The notes beneath the pieces were generated by a model that was not told the DNA's origin, did not search any database, and worked only from the letters and a program-made list of their open reading frames with translations. Positions 1-8,108 of a DNA stretch of 64,000 nt are shown here, piece by piece. Position 1 is the first letter of the stretch. Each line of letters starts with the position of its first letter. The position numbers and the translations under genes are program-made. This DNA is from Solirubrum puertoriconensis (GTDB taxonomy: Bacteria; Bacteroidota; Bacteroidia; Cytophagales; Hymenobacteraceae), in NCBI RefSeq assembly GCF_001483135.1, contig NZ_LNAL01000008.1, positions 1,364,001 to 1,428,000 on the forward strand, written 5' to 3'.

Positions 1-993
1 TGGTGATTTCTGGATTAGCCACGCAATGACACATGATATAGCCAAGCATATGAGACTCATCAGCGGTATACCTAGTAGCGGTTCTATTGTGTAGCCATTG
101 ATTCCGTTGTGATGGAATACTAAAAGCACCAATGCATGGCTTAGATAAATAGTGAAGCTGTTAGCTGCAATGAAAGTAGTTATTGGTCCGAGAGCACGTG
201 GCGCGGCATTTCGTACCAAATGAAAGATGCCGGCAGCCATCAGCGCTACGTTTGGCGTCAAGTAGTTAAAGTACGTGCCGGTGAACTGCTGATTCTGCAA
301 CGTCACGTAGTACGTGCCCACGACGGTGATGATAAAGCCGATGCCGATGGCCAACCACGCCAATGGCCGGTTAACGTACTGCACCTGGGCCAGGTAGTAT
401 CCCAGTACCAGATAGCCGATATAGCCGCCGAAGTATTGCAACTCGATAGCAACGCGGAACTTGTACAGCAGCGGGTAGCTCGCGAATAAAGCGACAGCCC
501 AGATAACTAAGAAATAATGAATCTCTTGCCTTGGAGCGGCTCTGATCCAGCGTCCTAGAATCGGAATGAATAGATACAGGCCTATGATCATGTACAGATA
601 CCAGAGGTGAAATTCTGTGCCGAGCTGCAACTGCCCATAAGACCACTTAACGGTCTTCCCTATCCCAAGCGGGCCCTCAGCCTGGTCCTTCCGGTAGAGA
701 TTATACAGCAAGTAGATCAGGCTCCAGAACGCAGCAGGCGCTAGGATGCGGCTCATGCGACGCGATAAGTACTCGCCTAGGGGCCTATCAGAAGGCAGCA
801 CCAGTGCGCCGCTGAGCATCACGAACAGGGGCACGCAAGCCCGCACGGCGCTATCGAGAACGTTGCCTACCCAAAAGTTATAGCTGCCCACCGGATGGGA
901 AGTGCCGGGGGCTGCGTAGTGAAGAAAGATTACGCTGCAGGTAGCTAGGACGCGTAATAAATCAGGCCAATACCTCGTCTGTACTTGTGACAT
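1..993 (-). CDS. Acyltransferase 3 family membrane protein (partial, C-terminus cut by window edge)
   Basis: The reading frame opens at an ATG at 993 and stays open to base 1, so 331 codons are visible without a stop. The N-terminus has the family signature W-P-D-L-L-R-V-x-A followed by a helix ending in F-L-H-Y. Further hydrophobic helices follow (V-P-L-F-V-M-L-S-G, F-W-S-L-I-Y, and several after residue 140), as in O-acyltransferases (PF01757) that acylate surface glycans. It lies at the end of the phage late block, downstream of the receptor-binding protein, a common place for lysogenic conversion genes. Modification of the host surface polysaccharide is inferred. Confidence 0.85.
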   Translation of the reverse strand, partial: MSQVQTRYWPDLLRVLATCSVIFLHYAAPGTSHPVGSYNFWVGNVLDSAVRACVPLFVMLSGALVLPSDRPLGEYLSRRMSRILAPAAFWSLIYLLYNLYRKDQAEGPLGIGKTVKWSYGQLQLGTEFHLWYLYMIIGLYLFIPILGRWIRAAPRQEIHYFLVIWAVALFASYPLLYKFRVAIELQYFGGYIGYLVLGYYLAQVQYVNRPLAWLAIGIGFIITVVGTYYVTLQNQQFTGTYFNYLTPNVALMAAGIFHLVRNAAPRALGPITTFIAANSFTIYLSHALVLLVFHHNGINGYTIEPLLGIPLMSLICLAISCVIAWLIQKSP

Positions 994-1065
994 AAGGGGC
1001 AAATATCGGCATACACCTCCGTCTATTGAATCGCTTTTGGTGACGGTTCTTCGTAGTATTGTAGT

Positions 1066-1203
1066 ATGCTACACAGTGTATTTGCTTGGTTTCGCCGTGC
1101 CTGGGTGATATTCACCACGCCTCTAGGTGACGTGCCTCACATACCCTACCCGGCCGATGAAGAGGAGTGGGCGCGAGTAAAGAAGGAGGATTTGCCCACC
1201 TAA
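1066..1203 (+). CDS. Small hypothetical protein (45 aa)
   Basis: A short ATG-to-TAA frame lies in the gap between two minus-strand phage genes. The product starts with an amphipathic, Trp- and Arg-containing helix (about residues 3-17) and ends in a charged E/D/K-rich tail. No family is recognised. It fills most of the otherwise empty gap and has a protein-like composition, but there is no clear ribosome binding site, so it could be chance. Confidence 0.35.
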   Translation: MLHSVFAWFRRAWVIFTTPLGDVPHIPYPADEEEWARVKKEDLPT

Positions 1204-1234
1204 CCACTACGGCTAGGCAGGCATCCTCTTGGCT

Positions 1235-3718
1235 TTACGTCGGAGTGTTGACGGCACTTGGCCCGTCGATTCTCGGAGCTTCCACATAGTTGCTCGTGAT
1301 ACTTAGGCTGCAGTCGATCCAAATTGGAAAGGTTACCGCGCCGTCCCACGTTCCTAGCGGAGTTGTTTCGTTGTCGAGGTACACATCTACCTTATCGACT
1401 TGCACGTCGAAGGTCAGTTCTACTGCACCTACTCCACGGGTAACACCACTGCGCAGCTTACCTAGGTTGGCGCCCATGCTCCACTTGGAGTACGCCGTGT
1501 CCTCGAAAAACAGGGCGTAACGCATATCGGTAAATGAGACGCCTGAGGCTTGGTTATTCAAGCCTACCATCTGCGAACCTGAATTACCAGCCCGCACCTT
1601 CAGTTTCCCAGGTGCTGCCAGCGCCTTGCTTGAGTTAGCTCCCGCGCCGAAGGATTCATTGCCACTTACGCCTACGCGCTTGGTGGTCGGATTGTACGTC
1701 ACGATGTTGCCCGCGATGTTGACCCAATCTACCTCCTGCTCAGTATTAACAGGCGGAGCAGGTGCACCGTACTGCGAACGATTTGGCAGGGCTGTGCCTT
1801 TGGTCAAGCTCAGGATGTAGTCGGCCACGATGCGGCCTAGCACGTTGAAGCCGTTGCCGTTCAAGTGCACGAGCATGTAGCGCACCCCGCCATCTTCCGA
1901 ATAGAAGTAGTTGGTGTTGGCCAGATAGCCCGTTGCTTCGTAGCCCGCTGGGGCGTTGGCCGTTAATAGTTCGGCGTAGGAAGAGTACCCCGCATCCTGC
2001 CCAAAGTCGGCTGTTCCTTGTGCACCAATCAGCGACTTGCCGTTGTCCAAGTCGATGTAAGTAGCCTTGCGGCCATCGGGGCCAATGCTGCCGACTTCTG
2101 CAGCCAGCTTGGCGTTGGTGGCTTTGTGCAGCCGCCCTTCTTGGTCCCAGCCCGCCGACCAGCCACTAACGGTGGTTTTGGGCAGGGTCGAAATCCAGAA
2201 CACTTTGTACGCCCCGGCGTCGTAGCACTGCTGAATCCACTGCTTCACGCTGTCGCAGTAAGCAACCCCCGAGGCGGTAAGCGTCTGCGTGGTTTTGTTC
2301 CACATGGCTTGCCCGATGTTGCCGCCCATCGAGTTCGTGCCTTCCATGCCCACCACGATGTTGCCCCGGCCGGCTACCATGCGACTGCCAACATGCAGCT
2401 GGAAGTTCTCCAACATCCAATCAATTCCTTTGCCGCCTGAGCCGCCGTTGTAGTGGGTATAATCGCCTTCGCCAGCTAGGAATGAAGCGGTGCGGTCGGG
2501 AAAGCAGTCGCCTCGATCTTCCACGTTGGAGTTGCCGCCGTAGATGACGTTGTAGCTGGTGAAGTTTTGTGCAGTCACTGTAAACGTGCCTGCCGTAATC
2601 GAGCCCCCAGGAAAGTTGAGCACCACATTGCCCGAGCTGGCGCCCGAAGGCACGGCGGCCGTGAGCTGCGTGCCGCCGGCATTAGCCGAAATACTGATCT
2701 GCCCCGACCCGCCGAAGCTCACCGACTGCACTTGGTTGAGGCCGGTACCGGTAAACGTCACCACGGTGCCGATGGGCCCGCTGGCCGGGCTCATGTTCGT
2801 TACCACCGGCGAGGTGGCCTTAGCCGCAATGGCCGGGCTGTCGGCGGTGCCCGAAGCATTGCGCCCGGTCGCGGCCTTCACGCGGCCCTTCCACTTGCCC
2901 GCCGCGTGGGCGTCGTCACTGATGCTTAGGGGCGCGTACGCCTGATATGCGCCGCCGCTCACCGAGTACTCCAGCTCCGACGAGCCGAGCGGGTGCGAGA
3001 GCGTGAGCACGCGCAGGTTGCTGTCGAAGCTCCAGGTAGGCGCGTCGGGCGTGGTGTTGCCCGGGTTCGTGGGCGTAGTGCTGGCCTGCACCGTGAGGGT
3101 CACCGTGGCCGTGGCCTTGTTGTTGTCGGCATCCTTCGCTTCCGCCGTGATGGCGTAGCTGCCCGTGGCCCCGGTGGGCACCGTGATGGCTAGCGAGTAT
3201 TCGTTGCCGTTTTTCACGCCGAAGCCCAGCGGCACGCCGAGGGCGTTGAAGAACTGCACCGAGGTCACGGCCATGTTGTCGGTCGCGGTGGCCACCAGCG
3301 TAACCGACTGCCCCGCCGTCACAGTCGTGCCCGCGGCCGGGCTGGTGATGCTCACCACCGGTACCACCGATACGGGCGCCGTGGGCGCCAAGCCCTGCAG
3401 CTTCTGCAGCACGTAGGTGTTCAGCGCGGCCTGCGAGTTGAGGGCCTGCGGTATGCCGTAATCCCCAGCTGCGAACGGCGAGAAGGCGGTACCACCCCCT
3501 AGGTTAGCCAGCGCCGCTGCTACGGCTTTCTCGCTGGGGGCTTTGTCGGGTGCGTTGCCGAGGCTTTGCGTCAGGTCGTTTTTCAGCACCGACGCTTCGG
3601 CTACCCGGTCCAGTGCCGTGATTAAGTCCGCGCCGCGGGTGCGGTCGGCCGGGCCGCCCGACACCACCTTGATGGCTTGGCGGAAAAAGGTCTTGAGTTG
3701 GGAGAGCGAGTAGGCCAC
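1235..3718 (-). CDS. Phage tail fibre / receptor-binding protein with Ig, IPT/TIG and SGNH-hydrolase-like domains
   Basis: 827 residues. Residues 1-110 look like a virion-attachment region. Residues about 122-211 form a bacterial Ig-like domain (I-T-S-P-A-x-G-T-T-V-x-A-G). Residues about 303-383 form an IPT/TIG fold (P-x-S-G-P-I-G-T-V-V-T-F-T-G-T-G). Residues about 388-637 resemble an SGNH/GDSL hydrolase: G-G-N-S-N at 394-398 fits block I with Ser397, G-x-x-G-T-N at 457-462 fits block III, and His618 in V-H-L-N fits block V, although the usual Asp three residues before the His is a Met. The C-terminal 190 residues are probably beta-rich. It ends the structural block, five bases from the connector gene. 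Recognition or deacetylation of a surface glycan is inferred. Confidence 0.72.
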   Translation of the reverse strand: MAYSLSQLKTFFRQAIKVVSGGPADRTRGADLITALDRVAEASVLKNDLTQSLGNAPDKAPSEKAVAAALANLGGGTAFSPFAAGDYGIPQALNSQAALNTYVLQKLQGLAPTAPVSVVPVVSITSPAAGTTVTAGQSVTLVATATDNMAVTSVQFFNALGVPLGFGVKNGNEYSLAITVPTGATGSYAITAEAKDADNNKATATVTLTVQASTTPTNPGNTTPDAPTWSFDSNLRVLTLSHPLGSSELEYSVSGGAYQAYAPLSISDDAHAAGKWKGRVKAATGRNASGTADSPAIAAKATSPVVTNMSPASGPIGTVVTFTGTGLNQVQSVSFGGSGQISISANAGGTQLTAAVPSGASSGNVVLNFPGGSITAGTFTVTAQNFTSYNVIYGGNSNVEDRGDCFPDRTASFLAGEGDYTHYNGGSGGKGIDWMLENFQLHVGSRMVAGRGNIVVGMEGTNSMGGNIGQAMWNKTTQTLTASGVAYCDSVKQWIQQCYDAGAYKVFWISTLPKTTVSGWSAGWDQEGRLHKATNAKLAAEVGSIGPDGRKATYIDLDNGKSLIGAQGTADFGQDAGYSSYAELLTANAPAGYEATGYLANTNYFYSEDGGVRYMLVHLNGNGFNVLGRIVADYILSLTKGTALPNRSQYGAPAPPVNTEQEVDWVNIAGNIVTYNPTTKRVGVSGNESFGAGANSSKALAAPGKLKVRAGNSGSQMVGLNNQASGVSFTDMRYALFFEDTAYSKWSMGANLGKLRSGVTRGVGAVELTFDVQVDKVDVYLDNETTPLGTWDGAVTFPIWIDCSLSITSNYVEAPRIDGPSAVNTPT

Positions 3719-3722
3719 GGAG

Positions 3723-4277
3723 TTAGACGGCGTAAGTGTGGAGCCCGCCGCGGCCAGGGCGCCGGCGGGTGGGGTGGCAAGTGGTGGTCGTGGTGCCGCG
3801 ATACGCCCGCAGCGCGGCTTCGAGGCGCCCGCGGTAGAGGCTGCGGTCGGCCTCGATGTCGGCCTTTAGCTCGGCGCGGCGCTGCGCGCTGATGGGCTGG
3901 CTGTTCAGGTCGGTGAAGACCTCCACCCCGTTTTGGGTCATGTGCGTGCCGTGCCAGAGGAACAACCGCCGAAAAGACTCGCACACGAGCAGCGGGCGCA
4001 CGAAGCCGTTCCACAGCGCGGCTAGCTTATTATCATCCCAGCTCGAGGCGGGCGGCGTAGCCAGGAAGTCGGCCGGGTCGAACTCGATGCCCGGAAACTC
4101 ACCTAAGCCGTTGCCTAGGTTGCGCTCGAAGCCCGCCCATTCGGCAGCGGTAAGCAGTGACCGCACGTCGAAGGTTTGGGCCTTGCCGATGTAGGGGTTC
4201 ACCAGCTCGTCGGCCACGTTGATCGACAACGGGTAGAAGGCCGGAAAGTCGGTTTTCGTAATCAGGAGCTGGCTCAT
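3723..4277 (-). CDS. Probable head-tail connector protein (DUF6712-like)
   Basis: 184 residues. The helical N-terminal two thirds (acidic, with conserved-looking Trp and Phe) resembles the DUF6712 / gp6-like connector proteins of Bacteroidota phages. The Arg- and Thr-rich C-terminal tail has no clear fold. Its ATG overlaps the portal stop by four bases, indicating translational coupling, and it directly precedes the receptor-binding gene. The family assignment is from memory of the sequence pattern and the position beside the portal. Confidence 0.5.
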   Translation of the reverse strand: MSQLLITKTDFPAFYPLSINVADELVNPYIGKAQTFDVRSLLTAAEWAGFERNLGNGLGEFPGIEFDPADFLATPPASSWDDNKLAALWNGFVRPLLVCESFRRLFLWHGTHMTQNGVEVFTDLNSQPISAQRRAELKADIEADRSLYRGRLEAALRAYRGTTTTTCHPTRRRPGRGGLHTYAV

Positions 4278-5683
4278 GCGTTGGGCTTGGGCTTAGGTTT
4301 AGCTGAAGGCTCCAGACCGACTAGGCCGAGAATCTGCTCGTCGCTCATGCGGTCGAGCACCTTGGTAGCGATAATGGGCGAGAGCGAGTTGAGCGCCTTC
4401 AGCAGCTTCTCCGACTCCGTATCCTGCGGCTTCTCGATGGGCGGCAAGCCGCGGATGGCGCGGATTTCGTCGTCGGTCATCTTGGCCAGCACCGCCGGGT
4501 CGATGTAGTCCACCGGATCGAGCGGCGCCACCGTGAAGTCGAGGTGCGGAAACCACTGCTGCAGCGGCTCGGTGATGAGCGCGCGGGCCGGCTCCACCAC
4601 CAAGCCGAAGAGCTTGATGGAGTTCACGATTTGCTGGTTGCTGCCCAGCACGCCCGGCTCGGCCACGCCGCAGAGCACCGGCGGCACGCCCATGCGGCGG
4701 TACACTTTGCCCTCGATGCGGGCCGTCATGTCGGTCAGGCCCTTGGAGTTGGGGCCCTTGTCGATCATGTCGATTTCGGGCATCTCCTCCGCTTTGTCGG
4801 CTACCAGAATCATCACCGACGCTTCGGTGCTGGAGCCCTTCAAATCCTTTACCGTGGTGCGCAGCGCGTCCATGTCCGGGGAGGTGATGTACGGGCGGTG
4901 CTCGTCGGTCTGGCCTTCGCCCGGCACCCAGTCCGGGTCGGGCTCGTCGTTGTACTTGCTGCCGACCACCTTCAGGATGGAGTCCGGGAAGAAGCCGTTT
5001 TTCAGCGTCTTGCGGTCGTAGCGCGAGAGTTCGGCATCAGACTCCAGGTCTTCTTTGGCGGCGTAGTAGCCGGGCACGGCGTACTGGTTGCGGGCCACGC
5101 GCTTCTCAAACGAGTAGTACAGATGGCCCCAATACTCGTCGCGCAGGGCCGCGGCCAGCACCTCTTCGGCAATGTCGTCGGCCGAGGCAACCGGATCGTA
5201 CCCGAGGTAGACGCGGTTGTCGCCGGCGGGCATCTTGCCCTTGGCCAGCTGGTAGTTGTGCACCCAGCGCGGGCCGTTCTTCTCGCGGCGCAGCACGTCG
5301 GTTTCCACCACGTACACCTCGGCCGGCTCGCCGCCAAACGTGTAGCGCACGGCCAGGCTCACGCCGATGCCCATGGCCGCGTAGTGCTTGGCTTCGGCCA
5401 GCAACTGGTTGAACGTTTGCTGCGGGTTGGCTTTGGCCTTGGCCGTGGCCTCGCTGGCGAAGCCCTTGCCGCCGATGAACTGCGCCAGGCGCGTCAGGCA
5501 CATTTCCGCGGTGCCCGAATCGTACACGATGCGCACGATTTCCTGCGGCTGCTGGTTGGTGGGCCCCCACGGCTCGATCTTGATGGGTTCGCCCTTGCCT
5601 TCCGAGGGCAGCGCCGGCGCGGTGGCCGCGGGTTTGTAGCCGGTGCGCACCAAAGAGACGGTAGGACGGCGGCGGTTCGCCAT
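4274..5683 (-). CDS. Phage portal protein
   Basis: 469 residues from the ATG at 5683 (M-A-N-R-R-R). An in-frame ATG at 5716 is less likely because its leader lies in a terminator hairpin. The protein has the layout of siphovirus portals: an alpha/beta N-terminal region with a long insertion, then the segment about 310-390 with V-P-P-V-L-C-G followed by L-G-S-N-Q-Q-I-V-N-S, typical of portal stem and clip regions, and a charged Pro/Lys-rich C-terminus. Portals form the dodecameric DNA channel at one capsid vertex. The gene is coupled to the connector at 3723-4277. Its position downstream of the capsid gene is unusual. Confidence 0.8.
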   Translation of the reverse strand: MANRRRPTVSLVRTGYKPAATAPALPSEGKGEPIKIEPWGPTNQQPQEIVRIVYDSGTAEMCLTRLAQFIGGKGFASEATAKAKANPQQTFNQLLAEAKHYAAMGIGVSLAVRYTFGGEPAEVYVVETDVLRREKNGPRWVHNYQLAKGKMPAGDNRVYLGYDPVASADDIAEEVLAAALRDEYWGHLYYSFEKRVARNQYAVPGYYAAKEDLESDAELSRYDRKTLKNGFFPDSILKVVGSKYNDEPDPDWVPGEGQTDEHRPYITSPDMDALRTTVKDLKGSSTEASVMILVADKAEEMPEIDMIDKGPNSKGLTDMTARIEGKVYRRMGVPPVLCGVAEPGVLGSNQQIVNSIKLFGLVVEPARALITEPLQQWFPHLDFTVAPLDPVDYIDPAVLAKMTDDEIRAIRGLPPIEKPQDTESEKLLKALNSLSPIIATKVLDRMSDEQILGLVGLEPSAKPKPKPNA

Positions 5684-5715
5684 GAGCAGGGAGTGGTAGC
5701 GGGGTAAGGGATGCA

Positions 5716-5750
5716 AAAACGGCCGCTACTTGGGTAGCAGCGGCCGTTTT
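5716..5750 (-). terminator. Intrinsic terminator between 5770-6357 gene and portal
   Basis: Twelve-base perfect inverted repeat (arms 5716-5727 and 5739-5750, core CGGCCG) with an 11-base loop. On the minus strand it is followed by a run of five T. It follows the stop at 5770 directly and would stop or reduce transcription entering the portal gene, so the portal may have its own promoter or depend on antitermination. Confidence 0.7.
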
Positions 5751-5769
5751 CGGTGACAGTGGCAGGGGC

Positions 5770-6357
5770 TTAGTCGCGCTGGGCGTCGAGATCCGCCTGC
5801 TTGGCGGCGTTGGCCTCCTTCAGCTGGGGGATGGTGAGGGAAGCGTCGGCCTCTTCGCCGTGCAATTGCTTGTAGGTAGCCAGCAAGCGCTCCTTCTCGG
5901 TCGGCTTCTTTGCCGGCTCCTCCTCTTCGCCTTCGGTTTCGCCGGTGCTTTCGGCTTCCGTAGCCTCAGCCGCCGAAGCTTTCTTCACAAAAGCGTGTTC
6001 GAAGCCTTTACCGATGAAGAACTCAGCGTCTTCGTCGGTGAGGTTGTCGGCGGTTACCACCTTGTTGTAGTCTTCGTGCACGAACTGCTCGCTTTCGTAG
6101 CCGTTGGCGAGGGTGTAATTCGAATCAGCCATGGTTTCGGGGTGTAAGTGGCGTGTGGCCTGGCGGATGTAGGCCTGCACAACCTGGTTGTAGTCGGAAT
6201 ATTGGCACTGGCGGCAGCTGCCGGCCGGCTCGCCGGTGATGTAGCTGTACAGCACAGCCAGTTGGAGGAGCCCGGCGGCGCTGCGGCGCTCTTCCAGCGG
6301 GAGGCTGGCCCAAGCCTCTGCCTGGGCCAGCAACTCCTCGGTGTAGGCGATGGCCAC
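5770..6357 (-). CDS. Hypothetical phage structural-region protein
   Basis: 195 residues, no family recognised. Residues 1-75 are helical with a C-x-x-C motif (C-R-Q-C, about residues 48-51). Residues about 115-160 are a low-complexity Glu/Ala/Thr-rich linker, and the last 35 residues form a charged helix. The layout (small globular part, acidic linker, helix) suggests an adaptor or scaffold-like role. It overlaps the stop of the upstream gene by one base and ends before a strong terminator. Confidence 0.6.
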   Translation of the reverse strand: MAIAYTEELLAQAEAWASLPLEERRSAAGLLQLAVLYSYITGEPAGSCRQCQYSDYNQVVQAYIRQATRHLHPETMADSNYTLANGYESEQFVHEDYNKVVTADNLTDEDAEFFIGKGFEHAFVKKASAAEATEAESTGETEGEEEEPAKKPTEKERLLATYKQLHGEEADASLTIPQLKEANAAKQADLDAQRD

Positions 6358-6935
6358 TACGCCACGCAGAGCGCGTCGAGGTAGGCGCGGCTGGCTGCGA
6401 GCTGGGTTTCGCCGGCCGTGATGGGCGCTTCGAAGAAGGTGGGAAACTCCGGTTCGAAGCCCTTCAGCGTCGTGGTCATGATGCCGTTGTCGGCATTCAA
6501 CGTTTCGCCCGAGCCTTCCTCACCGGTGCCGGTTTCGTTGCCAAACTCCTTAAAGTAAACCCGGATGGCGCCCGAGTTCAGCTCCTGGAACACGACCTTG
6601 CCGCCGGCCTTCAGGAAGTCGGTCAGCGCGTTCAACTCCAGCTGGTTCTTAAAGCCGAACTGCTGAATCAGCGTTTGCTCCACCTGGAAGGAGCCGTTCT
6701 CGGCTTGCGTGCCGGTGCTGGCGCCGCTGCCCTTCTTGGGGCGGCCCATGCCCTTGATGCCTTTTTGGCCGGCTACGATACTGAAGCCCGACAGGGCGCC
6801 GGTCGTACCGTTGTAGGTAAACGCGCCGGTCAGCATCGAGAGCAGGAATACCCAGCTGCGGCGGTTCAAGCCGCCGGGCCGCGGGCAATCCGCCGACGTG
6901 ATGTTCTTGGTAATGGTGTTGCAGATCTCTGCCAT
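6357..6935 (-). CDS. Probable phage tail tube or major structural protein
   Basis: 192 residues from the ATG at 6935. This start is supported by an AGGAGA Shine-Dalgarno sequence eight bases upstream, rare in this genome; the in-frame start at 6971 would put that signal inside the gene. The protein is Gly/Thr/Ser-rich and probably beta-rich, with long strand-like stretches (S-F-Q-V-E-Q-T-L-I-Q, A-I-R-V-Y-F-K-E-F), compatible with tube or decoration proteins. It follows the capsid gene. The strong ribosome binding site suggests a high-copy product. The function is inferred from position and composition. Confidence 0.5.
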   Translation of the reverse strand: MAEICNTITKNITSADCPRPGGLNRRSWVFLLSMLTGAFTYNGTTGALSGFSIVAGQKGIKGMGRPKKGSGASTGTQAENGSFQVEQTLIQQFGFKNQLELNALTDFLKAGGKVVFQELNSGAIRVYFKEFGNETGTGEEGSGETLNADNGIMTTTLKGFEPEFPTFFEAPITAGETQLAASRAYLDALCVA

Positions 6936-6958
6936 AGCTTGGTTCTCCTGTCGGGATG

Positions 6959-6981
6959 GCCCCGGCCGCAAGGGCCGGGGC
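6959..6981. terminator. GC-rich hairpin between capsid and tube-like genes
   Basis: Nine-base perfect stem (6959-6967 with 6973-6981) and a five-base loop, directly downstream of the capsid stop and 24 bases upstream of the next ATG. There is no T run on the minus strand, so it is more likely an attenuator or mRNA stabiliser that sets the ratio of the two proteins than a full terminator. Confidence 0.5.
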
Positions 6982-7012
6982 GGGTTTCACGAATGATTGC
7001 GAGGCGGGCAGG

Positions 7013-8041
7013 CTAGATGCTGAACACGATCAACTGGTCGTAGGCAAAGCCCACCCCCAAGCGGTACAGCACGCGCGTCTTGTTCTTGCGCTCGTCGATG
7101 TTGTACCACATCGTGATTTCGGCCAGGTCGCTTTCCTGGTCCATGGCCACCACGATGGTCGTGGGCACGGTCAGGATGCAGATGTGCGGGCTCTGGCCGG
7201 CGAAGTCCTGGCTCATGTACTGGTGGTACTGGGGCAGCTTCTTCACCAGGATGCCGCGGTAGCGGATCTCCTCGATGCCGCTGAACAGCTCGGCTTTGCC
7301 CGACTCGAGCGCCGCGCCGTTGCTGTTGTTGCCGAAGCGGATGCGCGCCTCTTCCACCGCGTCGTACAGCACCTCGTCGATGAAGTACACCTTGTTGCCC
7401 TTGGCCACGTTCTTCAGCGCGGCCGGCTGCTTCTTGTACGCATCCTCCAGCACGTCGAGTGCCTTGGTGTAGTCGGCCTCGATGTCGGCCGCGACGATGG
7501 CCGCGCCGCGCACCACCTTGCCGGCGGTGGCTTTGGCCAGCAGCTTCTTGCGCAGGCCGTCGATCTGGTTGTAGTCGGGGCTGGCCGCGGCCCGATCCGA
7601 CAGGAACAAGATGCGAATCATGTCCTCGTACACCACGGGCGAAAGGGCCTCGCGCACGATTTCCTCCAACTGGGTGCCGGTCAAATCGTCATCGGTGGCG
7701 TGGCCCTTCTTTTTGGCCAGCTCCAAGATGGTGCCGTCGAAGCGTTGGGCGCACTCCTCCAGTTCGATTTTAAGCGGCCACACCTCGATGGTGTTGCTGG
7801 CCATGGTGAGCAGGTCACCGCTGGGCGTCCAGGTACCGCAGCCGGTGTCGCGGCGCGTCACCTTGCGGGCGGCCGTCACCGAGTAGTCGGTGGTGCTGGA
7901 CTTCACGCCTTCCTGAATTTGAAACCCGAGGGTCTTCAGGTCGATCTGCTCCGTGGGCGGCTCGAGCAGCATCTTGGCTTTCAGTTCCTCGGCGGTGGGT
8001 TGTTTGCCGCCGTAGGTAATCGGATTGACGAAATACGCCAT
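7013..8041 (-). CDS. Probable major capsid protein
   Basis: 342 residues from the ATG at 8041 (M-A-Y-F-V-N-P). The frame extends to 8092, but the upstream residues look untranslated. It follows the ClpP-like protease gene directly and precedes structural genes, the usual place of the major capsid protein. The mix of an extended N-terminal region, a long helix around residues 85-105, a central alpha/beta core and a beta-rich C-terminus is compatible with an HK97-type fold. No signature residues were recognised, so the call rests on order and length. Confidence 0.65.
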   Translation of the reverse strand: MAYFVNPITYGGKQPTAEELKAKMLLEPPTEQIDLKTLGFQIQEGVKSSTTDYSVTAARKVTRRDTGCGTWTPSGDLLTMASNTIEVWPLKIELEECAQRFDGTILELAKKKGHATDDDLTGTQLEEIVREALSPVVYEDMIRILFLSDRAAASPDYNQIDGLRKKLLAKATAGKVVRGAAIVAADIEADYTKALDVLEDAYKKQPAALKNVAKGNKVYFIDEVLYDAVEEARIRFGNNSNGAALESGKAELFSGIEEIRYRGILVKKLPQYHQYMSQDFAGQSPHICILTVPTTIVVAMDQESDLAEITMWYNIDERKNKTRVLYRLGVGFAYDQLIVFSI

Positions 8042-8108
8042 GTCGCGAAAGAGGTAAGGGGGATGGATGGATTGCCGGCGGGCGGCAGACAAAAGCTTGG
8101 GGAAAGGA

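Noticed and set aside
4544-5707. Long plus-strand open frame (387 codons) opposite the portal gene
   Set aside because: Its protein is rich in His/Arg/Val with no domain and mirrors the high-GC codons of the portal; it is a shadow frame.
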